DNA of 38,983 nucleotides from Dehalococcoidia bacterium (GTDB taxonomy: Bacteria > Chloroflexota > Dehalococcoidia > Lucifugimonadales > GCA-2717565), in the NCBI GenBank assembly GCA_009692865.1, contig SHYH01000011.1, positions 1 to 38,983 of the forward strand, read 5' to 3'. Numbering within the stretch: position 1 is the first letter of the stretch; every line of letters begins with the position of its first letter. Position numbers and translations under genes: made by a program. The notes below the pieces were generated by a model that saw only the letters and a list, made by a program, of their open reading frames with translations, was not told the DNA's origin and ran no database searches. Positions 23,495-31,445 of this stretch are shown here, piece by piece.

Positions 23495-25366
23495 ATGCAC
23501 GGTGGAGGAGGAGGCGGCTTTGGAATGCACGGCGGCGGCGGGCAAGGCCGAGGCTCTGCCACGCCTACTAACGACGAGATAGACGACGAAGAGCAGCTCG
23601 GCGCGGTCTATGAGCACCGCGTTGTCAAGAGGCTCCTCCGCTACCTGCGTCCCTACAAGCGCCAGTGGCTCCTGGCCCTGGGGGCGATGATCGTGGCCAT
23701 GTCCTCCAGCGTGGCCATTCCCCGCATGATCGGCATAGCCTTCGACGACTACATCGCCCTCAAAGACTTGCCGGGCCTGGTGTGGTTCACCCTCCTGTTC
23801 CTGGCCGTGGGGGTGGTAGGCGCCGTAGCCAACCAGGCCCAGATGATGCAGATGGCCCACATCGGCCAGGGAATGGTTCTCGCCCTGCGCAAGGACCTGT
23901 TCGCCCACCTCCAGGCCCTCTCCATGAGCTTCTGGGACCGCAGCCAGGTGGGGCGGGTCATGTCTCGGGTCACCAACGATGTGGGACAGATCCAGGAGGT
24001 GATGACCCAAGGGCTGGTGGGCACCCTGGCCCAACTGGTGATGCTGGTGGGCATGGTGGCCATTATGATGGCCATGGACCTGGTGCTGGCCCTGGCCACC
24101 CTCTCCGTCTTGCCGGTGCTCATCGGCATTGTCATGGTGTGGCAGAGGCGGGCTCGCTCCGCCTTCATTGGGGTTCGGCGCGCCATCGCCGTGGTTAACG
24201 GGACCCTTAACCAGGACGTCTCCGGGGTGCGGGCGATTCAAAGCCTGCGCAGAGAGGGTGAGAACGTCCGCCTCTTCGACAAAGTGAATCGGGCCCACCT
24301 GGACGCCAACATCTCCGCCGCGCGGCTGTCCGCGATCATGATGCCGGTGGTGGAGATCCAGTCGTCCATCGCCCTGGGGGTTGTCATCGTCCTGGGGGGC
24401 TACCGGGTGCTCCACGGCCTCCTCTCGCCGGGGGAGATGATCGCCTTCTTCCTGTACGCCCAGCGCATCTTCGATCCCATTCGCATGATCATTATGCAGT
24501 ACACCGAGTTGCAACGCGCCATGGCTGGGGGCATTCGGATCATTGAGTTGCTGGACACCAAGTCGGACGTCCAGGACAAGCCGGATGCCATGGAGATGCC
24601 TTCCATCCGCGGCGAAGTGGCTTTCCACGATGTCACCTTTGAGTACGTGCCCGGCCAGGCGGTGCTCCGCAATGTTGCCATGACCATCCGCTCCGGCGAG
24701 ACGGTGGCCGTGGTGGGGCCCACGGGCGCAGGAAAGAGCACTTTCGTGAGCCTGGTGTCCCGCCTGTACGACGTTACTCACGGCAAGATCACCATTGACG
24801 GCTACGATGTGCGGGACGTACGGCAGCAGTCCATGAACAGCCAGATGGGGGTGGTGCTTCAGGACCCCTTCCTCTTTGTGGGCACCATCAAGGAAAACAT
24901 ACTGTTTGGCCGACCGGACGCCACTATGGACGAGGTGGAGCGCGGGGCCCGCGCCGTGGGCGCCCACGACTTCATCATGCGCATGGAGAAGGGGTACGAC
25001 TCAACGGTGGAGGAGCGAGGGAGCAACCTGAGCATGGGGCAGCGGCAACTCGTGAGCTTTGCCCGGGCCCTCTTGGCCAATCCCCGCATTCTCATCCTGG
25101 ACGAGGCGACCGCCAGCGTGGATACCCGCACGGAGGTGGTGATCCAAGAGGCTCTGAACAAGCTGCTTCGGGGGCGCACCTCCATTGTCATCGCCCACCG
25201 GCTCTCAACCATCCGGGAGGCGGACCGCATCCTGGTGCTGGACCAGGGCCGCCTGGTGGAGATGGGCACCCATGAGGAGCTGCTCGCGCTTGGGGGGCTG
25301 TACACTCGGCTGTACGCCATGACCTATGCGGCGGAGCAGGCTGAGGTGCTGGCCGGCGACGACTAG
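23495..25366 (+). CDS. ABC exporter half-transporter with catalytic ATP site
   Basis: A 623-aa exporter half with a Gly/His-rich N-terminal tail (MHGGGGGGFGMHGGGG) before the transmembrane domain. The tail might bind metal or be a flexible linker. The NBD has Walker A GPTGAGKST (408-416), Walker B LILDEATASVD with catalytic Glu537, and His568 (VIAHRLST), so its own site is intact. The signature is LSMGQ (512-516), deviating at the third position. That is the complement expected of the other subunit in a heterodimeric exporter, in which this signature faces the degenerate Walker site of the partner. AAGGAGG and GAGGA lie just before the ATG. Confidence 0.93.
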   Translation: MHGGGGGGFGMHGGGGQGRGSATPTNDEIDDEEQLGAVYEHRVVKRLLRYLRPYKRQWLLALGAMIVAMSSSVAIPRMIGIAFDDYIALKDLPGLVWFTLLFLAVGVVGAVANQAQMMQMAHIGQGMVLALRKDLFAHLQALSMSFWDRSQVGRVMSRVTNDVGQIQEVMTQGLVGTLAQLVMLVGMVAIMMAMDLVLALATLSVLPVLIGIVMVWQRRARSAFIGVRRAIAVVNGTLNQDVSGVRAIQSLRREGENVRLFDKVNRAHLDANISAARLSAIMMPVVEIQSSIALGVVIVLGGYRVLHGLLSPGEMIAFFLYAQRIFDPIRMIIMQYTELQRAMAGGIRIIELLDTKSDVQDKPDAMEMPSIRGEVAFHDVTFEYVPGQAVLRNVAMTIRSGETVAVVGPTGAGKSTFVSLVSRLYDVTHGKITIDGYDVRDVRQQSMNSQMGVVLQDPFLFVGTIKENILFGRPDATMDEVERGARAVGAHDFIMRMEKGYDSTVEERGSNLSMGQRQLVSFARALLANPRILILDEATASVDTRTEVVIQEALNKLLRGRTSIVIAHRLSTIREADRILVLDQGRLVEMGTHEELLALGGLYTRLYAMTYAAEQAEVLAGDD

Positions 25367-25412
25367 GCAGGGGCAGGGTGTCCCCCGCACCCACGCTACC
25401 CTCCCCATAGCC

Positions 25413-25431
25413 CTCTCCCTATAAGGGAGAG
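25413..25431 (+). terminator. Hairpin after the ABC exporter operon
   Basis: CTCTCCCT and AGGGAGAG with an ATA loop, 47 nt after the second transporter stop. It is the same CCCTCTCCC type of hairpin as at 31158-31180 and near 30245-30268, so it is a recurrent intergenic element that may double as a terminator. No T run follows. Confidence 0.42.
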
Positions 25432-25476
25432 AAGGCGGAACATGCGGCGTGAATACCTGCAGTTTCCAAGCCACCC

Positions 25477-25531
25477 TTCGACAAGCTCAGGGTGAGCGGG
25501 TTTGAATGCCGCTCATGGTGAGCATGTCGAA
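25477..25531. repeat. Large inverted repeat of the TTCGACAAGCTCA family
   Basis: Arms 25477-25499 and 25509-25531 (23 nt each, 4 mismatches) around a 9-nt loop. The outer part TTCGACA and the inner TGAGCGG are identical in both arms. It lies between the converging ABC and HAD genes and could fold into a stable hairpin in either transcript. Confidence 0.65.
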
Positions 25532-25606
25532 CCAGGCGCGGAGAGGTGGGCCCTGGGTGCCCTGGGCTGCAGGGTTTGACGAACAGAAGGGCCTACCTCA
25601 CGCCCT

Positions 25607-26002
25607 CTAAGCCCCTACCTGGGGAAGCCGCCCGTCTTTCAAGTAGTCTAGCAACAGGTACAACTCCCGGTCCTGGAGGTTCACCTCGCGGTACTGGCTC
25701 ACCAGCACTCCGCTGTACTTCTCCACCAAGAACCAGTCGTCGTCCACCACCAGGTCGGGCAACAGCCAGTTGTTGCCGTCCTTGTCAAAGCAGTCGGTCA
25801 CCAGGTCGCTGAGGCCGTAGGTTTCTGTTACACGTTGGGCGTGGAGCTTCCCCGAGGCTGTCCAAAGGTAGACAGCATGGCCCATGTCCTTGACCGACTG
25901 GAAGACCTCCCGGAGGCCGGGTCGGAGATGCCATCCCCCATCGCTGGTGGAGAGGAGGATGGTGTGGTCGACGTCAAAGAAGACTTTGAGGGGCTGTGTC
26001 AC
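25607..26002 (-). CDS. HAD-superfamily phosphatase-like protein
   Basis: A 131-aa protein with HAD motif I FFDVDHTIL (Asp10 and Asp12), a motif II-like LWTASGK, and a motif III/IV pair LPDLVVDDDW. The LWTAS and VDDD layout is closest to the FCP1/NIF-type and small single-domain HAD proteins. The substrate is unknown. The start is GTG 26002, which begins two residues before the core; upstream codons to 26044 would add an unusual leader. A TATACT on the same strand ends 10 nt before the GTG, so the transcript may be leaderless. It converges with the ABC operon. Confidence 0.78.
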   Translation of the reverse strand: MTQPLKVFFDVDHTILLSTSDGGWHLRPGLREVFQSVKDMGHAVYLWTASGKLHAQRVTETYGLSDLVTDCFDKDGNNWLLPDLVVDDDWFLVEKYSGVLVSQYREVNLQDRELYLLLDYLKDGRLPQVGA

Positions 26003-26011
26003 AATTTGGAT

Positions 26012-26017
26012 AGTATA
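26012..26017 (-). promoter_or_regulatory. -10 element implying a leaderless HAD transcript
   Basis: TATACT read on the minus strand at 26017-26012. With a usual 6-8 nt discriminator transcription would start within about 3 nt of the GTG at 26002. No good -35 match is visible. Confidence 0.42.
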
Positions 26018-26077
26018 CCACAGGGCGCGCGTACCCCCTGACACTTGCCTGTTGTAGCCGTGGCCTCCCTTCGCCTG

Positions 26078-27430
26078 CTACCCGGCGCGCAGGAGGGCCG
26101 CGAGAAAGAGGGTGGCCAAACCCAGGTAGATCAGGAAGCCCATAAGGTCCGACAGCATGGTATCGAACACGCCTGCCACAAGGGCGGGATCAACGCCCAG
26201 GCGCCTGAGGGTGACCGGGACGAGCACGCCACTCGTAGAGGCAACGAGAATGTTCAAGAAGAGAGCGCCCCCCGCTATTGCACCGAGGACAATGTTGCCC
26301 TTGAGCAGCCAGGCGATCATAGCCAGGATGAGGCCGAACACCGTGCCTTTAATCAGGCCAACCCCCCACTCTTTGGCCAGCACCTGGGAGACCCTCAGCC
26401 GCTCGAAGTCACCCAGAGCCATGGAGCGGACCACGATGGTGGAGGTCTGAATTCCGGCGTTTCCCGCCTGTCCTGCAATCAAGGGCATGAACACTACCAG
26501 CGCCGCCACCTGTTCCAGTGTGCCCTGGAACAGGTGGATGATGGCTGCGCCGGCAAAGGCCCAGATCATATTAATGGACAGCCAGGGAAGCCGACGAGCC
26601 GCCGACTCCAACAATGGAGTGGTTATCCGTTCGTTTACTCCAAGTCCTGCCATGTGGTGGATATCTTCCGTGGCCTCCGCCACGACAACATCCAGAACAT
26701 CATCGGCGGTGATGATTCCCTCCAACACCCCGAACTCATCCACCACGGGCAAGGCCCGGAGCCGGTATCGTTGAAGCAGTTGCGCCGCCTCTTCCTGGTC
26801 TGTTTCCGGAGTGACCGACCGGACATCGGTGACCATGAGGTCTTCCATCCTGGTCGAAGGGGGAGAGATCAACACGCTGCGCAGGCTTACCACGCCCATG
26901 AGTCTCTTGGCGTCGTCAAGGACGTAGAGGTACCGTATCTCATGATTTATCGGCCTCTGGACCTGGAACAGCCGTAGCATCTGCTGTGCGGTCATGTCCG
27001 GAGTGACAGCAAGGTACTGCGTGGTCATCCGGCCGCCGGCGCTCTCCGGCGCATGGGCCAGCAAGGGAGCAATCTGCTCCGAGGTGCTCATCTGGCTCAG
27101 AACGCTGTTCCGGACCCCTTCTGAAAGCGACTGCAGAACGTCCACGGCCATATCCGGCCCTGCGTGGTCAAGGGCCTTTGCCAGAGCAGCTCGGGGAAGC
27201 CGCCTCAGCAGCTCCTCCTTGAGGTCCGCATCGAGATGGCCCAGCAGGTCCGCCAGCCCCTCAGAGGGCAGCAGGGCCAGCACAGCCTCCCGCGAACCGG
27301 GCGGCAACTGAAGATATATCTCAGCGATGTCAGCTGGATGAGCTTCGGCCAGGAACTCTCTCGCCTCTTCAACGAGATTGTCCTGAATAAGCTCTTGAAT
27401 CCTGTCCAGGGTCGCTCTCTTCTCGGTCAC
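26078..27430 (-). CDS. mgtE: Magnesium transporter MgtE
   Basis: A 450-aa protein of normal MgtE length. An N-terminal helical superhelix domain (about residues 1-130, with LPSEGLADLLGHLDADLKEE) is followed by two CBS domains (about 130-255, with YLYVLDDAKRLMGVVSLRSV and FGVLEGIITADDVLDV) and five membrane helices. The family motif PLIAGQAGNAGIQTSTI sits in the pore region. The CBS and N domains sense cytoplasmic Mg and gate the channel. The start is GTG 27430, with GGAGG 6 nt upstream. Confidence 0.95.
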   Translation of the reverse strand: MTEKRATLDRIQELIQDNLVEEAREFLAEAHPADIAEIYLQLPPGSREAVLALLPSEGLADLLGHLDADLKEELLRRLPRAALAKALDHAGPDMAVDVLQSLSEGVRNSVLSQMSTSEQIAPLLAHAPESAGGRMTTQYLAVTPDMTAQQMLRLFQVQRPINHEIRYLYVLDDAKRLMGVVSLRSVLISPPSTRMEDLMVTDVRSVTPETDQEEAAQLLQRYRLRALPVVDEFGVLEGIITADDVLDVVVAEATEDIHHMAGLGVNERITTPLLESAARRLPWLSINMIWAFAGAAIIHLFQGTLEQVAALVVFMPLIAGQAGNAGIQTSTIVVRSMALGDFERLRVSQVLAKEWGVGLIKGTVFGLILAMIAWLLKGNIVLGAIAGGALFLNILVASTSGVLVPVTLRRLGVDPALVAGVFDTMLSDLMGFLIYLGLATLFLAALLRAG

Positions 27431-27452
27431 TGACTACCTCCCTGGAGAGTAG

Positions 27453-27481
27453 AGTATTCCGGCAGGGCGTGCCACCGACAA
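27453..27481 (-). promoter_or_regulatory. Candidate mgtE promoter
   Basis: TTGTCG (27481-27476), a 17-nt spacer and AATACT (27458-27453) on the minus strand, each a 4/6 match, about 23 nt before the mgtE GTG. It overlaps the left end of an intergenic repeat. No riboswitch-like structure fits in so short a leader. Confidence 0.33.
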
Positions 27482-27632
27482 GCCGTGGCTCCGCATCCGC
27501 GCATCGGAGTCGAGTATCTTCGACCTGCACCCACGCTCAAGAAGGTCTTTCGCCCCGACACGTCGGGGTGTCCCGATGAATCGGGACGGGAGGCACCCCC
27601 ACACCTCACTCCGCGAGACTTTTTGGGCAAAG
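27463..27632. repeat. Intergenic repeats, second family joined to the composite family
   Basis: The first part (27463-27560: GCAGGGCGTGCCACCGACA, GTCGAGTATCTTCGACCTGC, ACCCACGCT) matches the family at 21354, 30122 and 31187. The second part (27560-27632: CCCGATGAATCGGG, GGAGGCACCCCCACA, CTTTTTGGGCAAAG) matches 20-146. The two are directly joined, which suggests a modular mosaic. This fills half of the 335-bp gap 27431-27765; the rest is the mutS2 leader. Confidence 0.6.
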
Positions 27633-27723
27633 TCGGTGTTGTCCTCTCACCATGACGCCATTCTGCTCTGGTGCGCCGAAGTAAGACTATACTCCCGTCT
27701 GGCTATGCTTGGGAACCCACCCT

Positions 27724-27732
27724 TGCTACAAT
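27724..27732 (+). promoter_or_regulatory. Extended -10 promoter of mutS2
   Basis: TTGCTACAAT, with TACAAT at 27727-27732 and an upstream TGC, 34 nt before the TTG start of mutS2. No -35 is convincing. It supports the TTG at 27766 rather than the more upstream TTG at 27709, which would lie before the transcription start. Confidence 0.42.
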
Positions 27733-27765
27733 GGGCCTACCACACTGAAGGGAGGACCCTCGCCG

Positions 27766-30123
27766 TTGGAACGGTTGCAGGAAGAGGCGCTGGAGCTGTT
27801 GGAGTTCCCCAAGGTGCTCCTGCACCTGGCTGCGTACACCTTCTTTGCCCCAGCCAAGGAGGAGGCCCTGGCGCTGCGGCCCTCCTTTGACCCTGGCGAG
27901 GTGAAAAGGCGCCAGCAGGAGACCCAGGATGCCGCGCGCCTGGTGGAAGGCGCTGACGAGGTTGACACCTCGGGCGCCATAGACGTTCGTTCCGCCCTTC
28001 AGCGAGCCGCCTTGGGAGGCGTCCTCACGGGCGAGGAGATCCGGCAGGTCCTCCAGACCCTCCAGGCCTGCCGCCGGGTTCGGACTGCGGTGCTGAGACG
28101 CCGCCAGGAGGCTGGCGACCTGGCTACTCTGGCCGAGGGGATGCCCGTCCTCCGGGACCTGGAGAGGGAGATCGAGCGGTGCATCGGGCCCGCAGGAGAG
28201 GTGTTGGATAGCGCCTCCCCCGATCTTGCCCGCGCCCGCCAGCAGGCCCGCGACGCCTACCAGCACCTGGAACGGGCCCTCCAGCGCCTCATTCGCTCGC
28301 CTTTAGGGCAGGAGGTGTTGCAGGAGCCTCTCATCACCCAGCGCTCCTCCCGCCTGGTGCTGCCTGTAAGGGCAGAGATGCGCCACCGTCTCCCGGGCCT
28401 TGTCCACGACATCTCCCACACGGGGTCCACGGTCTACATAGAGCCTGCCCAGACCATTGAGATGGGGAACGCCTGGAGGGAGTGGGCCCTGCAGGAGCAG
28501 TGGCTGGCCGACCAGGTGGTGCGCCAGGTTTCTGCCCAGGTGAGCGAGGCAAGTGACCAGGTGGGCGAGGCCGTCCGCCGGTTGACGCAACTGGATCTCG
28601 CCCTCGCCAAGGCGCGCTACGCTCGAGCCCTGCGAGCCAAGAGTCCTGCCCTGTGGGAGGACAAGCACCCCTGGGTACGTCTGGTGGAGGCCCGCCACCC
28701 GCTGCTGAAGGGAGAGGTGGTTCCCGTCAGCCTGCAGCTAGGCCAGGACCACCCCGTCCTCCTCCTCACGGGCCCCAACGCCGGGGGCAAAACGGTCACC
28801 CTCAAGGCGGTGGGCGTGCTTGCCCTGATGCACCAGGCAGGGCTTCAGGCGCCCGCAGAGGAGGGGACCACTCTGCCGGTCTTCGACGCGGTGTACGCCG
28901 ACATCGGGGACCGACAGAGCCTGGAGCAGGCTCTGTCCACCTTCAGCTCCCACATGCGCAGCCTGGTGGCGATCCTGCAGTCGGCCACGCCGTCATCCCT
29001 GGTGCTGCTGGATGAGCTGGGGGCGAGCACCGACCCCGAAGAGGGCGCGGCCCTGGCGAAGGCGGTGCTGGCCGACCTGGCGCGCCGTGACGTCCCCACG
29101 ATAGCTACAACCCACCACCGCAGTGTGGCCGCCTTTGTAGAGACAACGTCGGGGATGGTCAACGCCAGCGTGGAGCTGCACCCAGACACCCTCCAACCCA
29201 CCTATCGGCTCTCCATGGGCCTCCCAGGGCGAAGCTATGCCCTTGTGATGGCCTTGCGTCTGGGGATGCCCCAGCATCTCGTCGAGGAGGCCAGGGCGAG
29301 CCTGGACCCCACCCATCGCCACGCCGAGGTGCTCCTGGCGGAGCTTCAGCGAGAGCGGTTTGAGACGGCCCGGTTGCGCCAGGAGGCCGAAGCGGTCAAA
29401 AGGGAGGCGGAGCGCCTCCAGGCAGAGCTGGGGGCCAGCCTCGCTGAGCTGAACGGCCAGAGGGGTGAGGTGTTGGCCCAGGCACGCCGGGAGATGGCCA
29501 CCCGGGTGGAGGAGCTGCGAAAGCGCCTTCGCCAGGCGGAGCGAACGGTGGAGAACGTGGAGGCCAAGGCCAGGGTGCGAGAGGCCCTGGGCGTGGCCCT
29601 GGAGGCGCAGCGGGAAGTGAAGGGCAAGGAATGGCAGGTCCCGCCGGAGGAGCAGCCCCCCTGGTGGCGCTCCTTGAAGCCGGGCGACTGGGTACGCGTC
29701 AAGGGGTTCAACCTCCAGGCCGAGGTGGCTGCGCACCCGGACAAAGAGGGTAGGGTGGAGGTGCACCTGGGGACGGTAAGAGCCAGATTTGACCTGGAGC
29801 GACTCGTCCCTCTGGAGACGCCACCCACCCGACAGGCAGAGGGGCCAAAGATGGCCATGGGCGTCAAGCAAGGTAGGGCCTTTTCAATGGACCTGGACCT
29901 TCACGGCGTAAGGGTGGAAGAGGCGATGGAGCGGATGGAGCGGTTCCTGGACCAGGCGCTATTTCAGGGGATGTCCCAGGTGCGCATTGTTCACGGGATA
30001 GGGACGGGGGCCTTACGCCAGGCAGTGCGGGAACGCCTCAACAAGCATCCCTTGGTGGCCCTGTACGAGCCTGACGAGACATCAAGAGGCGGCGCCGGGG
30101 CGACCCTGGTCACCCTGGCGTAA
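27766..30123 (+). CDS. mutS2: Endonuclease MutS2
   Basis: A 785-aa protein of standard MutS2 length. An N-terminal core (LELLEFPKVLLHLAAYTFF opening) leads to the MutS ATPase with Walker A GPNAGGKTVTL (336-346) and Walker B VLLDELGASTDPEEG (about 414-428). A coiled-coil region follows (RLRQEAEAVKREAERLQAEL), and the C-terminal Smr nuclease domain (about 708-785) carries DLHGVRVEEA and VHGIGTGALR. MutS2 acts on branched DNA and on stalled or collided ribosomes. The start is TTG 27766, with AAGGGAGGA about 9 nt upstream; this matches the usual family N-terminus. A short DUF-like KOW/beta segment (DWVRVKGFNLQAEVAAHPDK) precedes Smr as in other members. Confidence 0.95.
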   Translation: MERLQEEALELLEFPKVLLHLAAYTFFAPAKEEALALRPSFDPGEVKRRQQETQDAARLVEGADEVDTSGAIDVRSALQRAALGGVLTGEEIRQVLQTLQACRRVRTAVLRRRQEAGDLATLAEGMPVLRDLEREIERCIGPAGEVLDSASPDLARARQQARDAYQHLERALQRLIRSPLGQEVLQEPLITQRSSRLVLPVRAEMRHRLPGLVHDISHTGSTVYIEPAQTIEMGNAWREWALQEQWLADQVVRQVSAQVSEASDQVGEAVRRLTQLDLALAKARYARALRAKSPALWEDKHPWVRLVEARHPLLKGEVVPVSLQLGQDHPVLLLTGPNAGGKTVTLKAVGVLALMHQAGLQAPAEEGTTLPVFDAVYADIGDRQSLEQALSTFSSHMRSLVAILQSATPSSLVLLDELGASTDPEEGAALAKAVLADLARRDVPTIATTHHRSVAAFVETTSGMVNASVELHPDTLQPTYRLSMGLPGRSYALVMALRLGMPQHLVEEARASLDPTHRHAEVLLAELQRERFETARLRQEAEAVKREAERLQAELGASLAELNGQRGEVLAQARREMATRVEELRKRLRQAERTVENVEAKARVREALGVALEAQREVKGKEWQVPPEEQPPWWRSLKPGDWVRVKGFNLQAEVAAHPDKEGRVEVHLGTVRARFDLERLVPLETPPTRQAEGPKMAMGVKQGRAFSMDLDLHGVRVEEAMERMERFLDQALFQGMSQVRIVHGIGTGALRQAVRERLNKHPLVALYEPDETSRGGAGATLVTLA

Positions 30124-30213
30124 GGCACGTGCCACCGATCCGTGATGCCGAATACGGCACAAGTCGAGTGTCTTCGACCTGCACCCCAGTACCGCAGGTT
30201 TTACAGGGCGAGC
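30122..30213. repeat. Intergenic repeat, second family
   Basis: GGCACGTGCCACCGATCCGT, GATGCCGAATACGGCACAAG and GTGTCTTCGACCTGCACCCC follow the mutS2 stop codon directly. After it come a CCCCTCTCCCTCTC/GGAGAGGG hairpin (about 30245-30268) and a TGCACCCACGCTAGGGGAGG word (30298-30317). Together they fill the 319-bp gap 30124-30442, which has no gene. Confidence 0.6.
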
Positions 30214-30442
30214 GGTGAGGTAGAGGCCCCAGGTTCATTGTCCTCCCCCTCTCCCTCTCGGAGAGGGCAGGGGTGAGGGCCCCAGCAGGGCTTAGCCCTG
30301 CACCCACGCTAGGGGAGGTCTTTCGAGGCTGGCCCAGTTATAGTCCCCTCCCCACCCAGGGACTCTGCGATGGCATGGTGCAATGGAGGTGTTCACTCAG
30401 CTGGACTGTGTACGAAGAATCCGTGACGCCTCGGAGGTTCCT

Positions 30443-31084
30443 ATGACACTGTTGTACAACGAGGAGGTTCGGGTATTTTGGACCCTCTGTGGCTCCGATA
30501 ACAACAACGCCTACCTCATAGTATGTCCCCAGAGCGGCGAGAGCATTATCATCGACGCTCCCTTGAATCCTGGGAGGCTCCTGGAAGAGGCCAAGGGCAC
30601 CCAGGTCAAGGCCATTCTCATCACCCACAAACACCGGGACCACCTGGAGGGACTGAAGGAGATCACCGACGCCACGGGGGCTCCGGTAGCCGCCCATCGC
30701 GATGACGCCGCCGACATGCCAATACCCCCGAACGTCCTGCTTGATGACGGCGATACCATCAGGGCAGGCACCGTAGAAGTGACGGTAATCCATACCCCTG
30801 GGCATACCCCAGGGTCGGTATGCTATCTGGTTGGCACGCACCTCTTCACAGGGGACACCCTGTATGCCCATGGTCCGGGGGAGAGTCGTGGTGTGGAGGC
30901 TACGCAGCAGATCCTCAGGAGCATCACAGAGAAGCTTTACCGACTCCCAGACGACACCTTCCTCCTACCCGGCCACGGCGGGGGCGGTATCCTGGGCGCC
31001 GAGAAGGAGCGGTACCGGTTCTACGCCGCTCAATATCCTGACCTCTTCCCCCCTATCCCTGACGTCCCCCCTCTCATCCGCTAG
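30443..31084 (+). CDS. Metallo-beta-lactamase-fold hydrolase, glyoxalase II-like
   Basis: A 213-aa protein with a complete set of metal ligands: THKHRDH (His62, His64, Asp66, His67), HTPGHTPGS (His121), FTGDTLY (Asp138) and LLPGHGGGG (His178). The closeness of HTPGHTPGS and the short length are typical of glyoxalase II-like hydrolases. The substrate (thioester, lactone or other) is unknown. ATG 30443 has GGAGG 5 nt upstream and is preferred over ATG 30383. It is a single gene that converges with purH. Confidence 0.85.
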   Translation: MTLLYNEEVRVFWTLCGSDNNNAYLIVCPQSGESIIIDAPLNPGRLLEEAKGTQVKAILITHKHRDHLEGLKEITDATGAPVAAHRDDAADMPIPPNVLLDDGDTIRAGTVEVTVIHTPGHTPGSVCYLVGTHLFTGDTLYAHGPGESRGVEATQQILRSITEKLYRLPDDTFLLPGHGGGGILGAEKERYRFYAAQYPDLFPPIPDVPPLIR

Positions 31085-31157
31085 GCGAGGGATCGCAGAG
31101 CCGAAGACGGAGACAAGTACAGCGAGGCTGGCCCGGTGTAGAGTCCCCTCACCCTAG

Positions 31158-31180
31158 CCCTCTCCCCAGAGGGGAGAGGG
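31158..31180. terminator. Perfect 10-bp hairpin between converging genes
   Basis: CCCTCTCCCC and GGGGAGAGGG with an AGA loop, followed by AACTTT. It lies 74 nt after the metallo-beta-lactamase gene and downstream of purH on the other strand. It belongs to a widespread family of CCCTCTCC hairpins also at 25413 and 30245. Confidence 0.45.
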
Positions 31181-31186
31181 AACTTT

Positions 31187-31337
31187 AGGCAGGGCGCGCC
31201 ACCGATCCGTGATGCCGAATACGGCACAAATCGAGTGTCTTCAACCCCGATGCCGGAATACGGGGCAGCCGACCAGTCGGGGTGCAAGACCTACGGCCTG
31301 GACCTACGCTCAGCAAGATCCTTCGCCGCTGGGCCGC
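31187..31337. repeat. Intergenic repeat, second family
   Basis: The longest copy. GCAGGGCGCGCCACCGATCC, GATGCCGAATACGGCACAAA, GATGCCGGAATACGGGGC, an ACCAGTCGGGGTGC word and TCCTTCGCCGCTGG. The first half is nearly identical to 30122-30165 and the second half to 21405-21478. The 361-bp gap 31085-31445 is otherwise filled by the hairpin at 31158 and the inverted repeat at 31344. Confidence 0.62.
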
Positions 31338-31343
31338 TCATGG

Positions 31344-31397
31344 TTCGACAAGCTCACCATGAGCCGAAGAAAAGCCGCTCACCCTAAGCATGTCGAA
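31344..31397. repeat. Inverted repeat of the TTCGACAAGCTCA family
   Basis: Arms 31344-31364 and 31377-31397 (21 nt each, about 5 mismatches) with a 12-nt loop. It sits just downstream of purH on the minus strand and could end its transcript. Confidence 0.6.
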
Positions 31398-31445
31398 GGG
31401 CCACCATAAGCGGCTTCCCATACCGCGCTTGTCCGCAAGGAAGTG

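Noticed and set aside
17731..31397. CRISPR array or attachment sites among the palindromic repeats
   Set aside because: The repeats are widely spaced, of different lengths, not regularly interspaced with unique spacers, and no cas or integrase gene is near.
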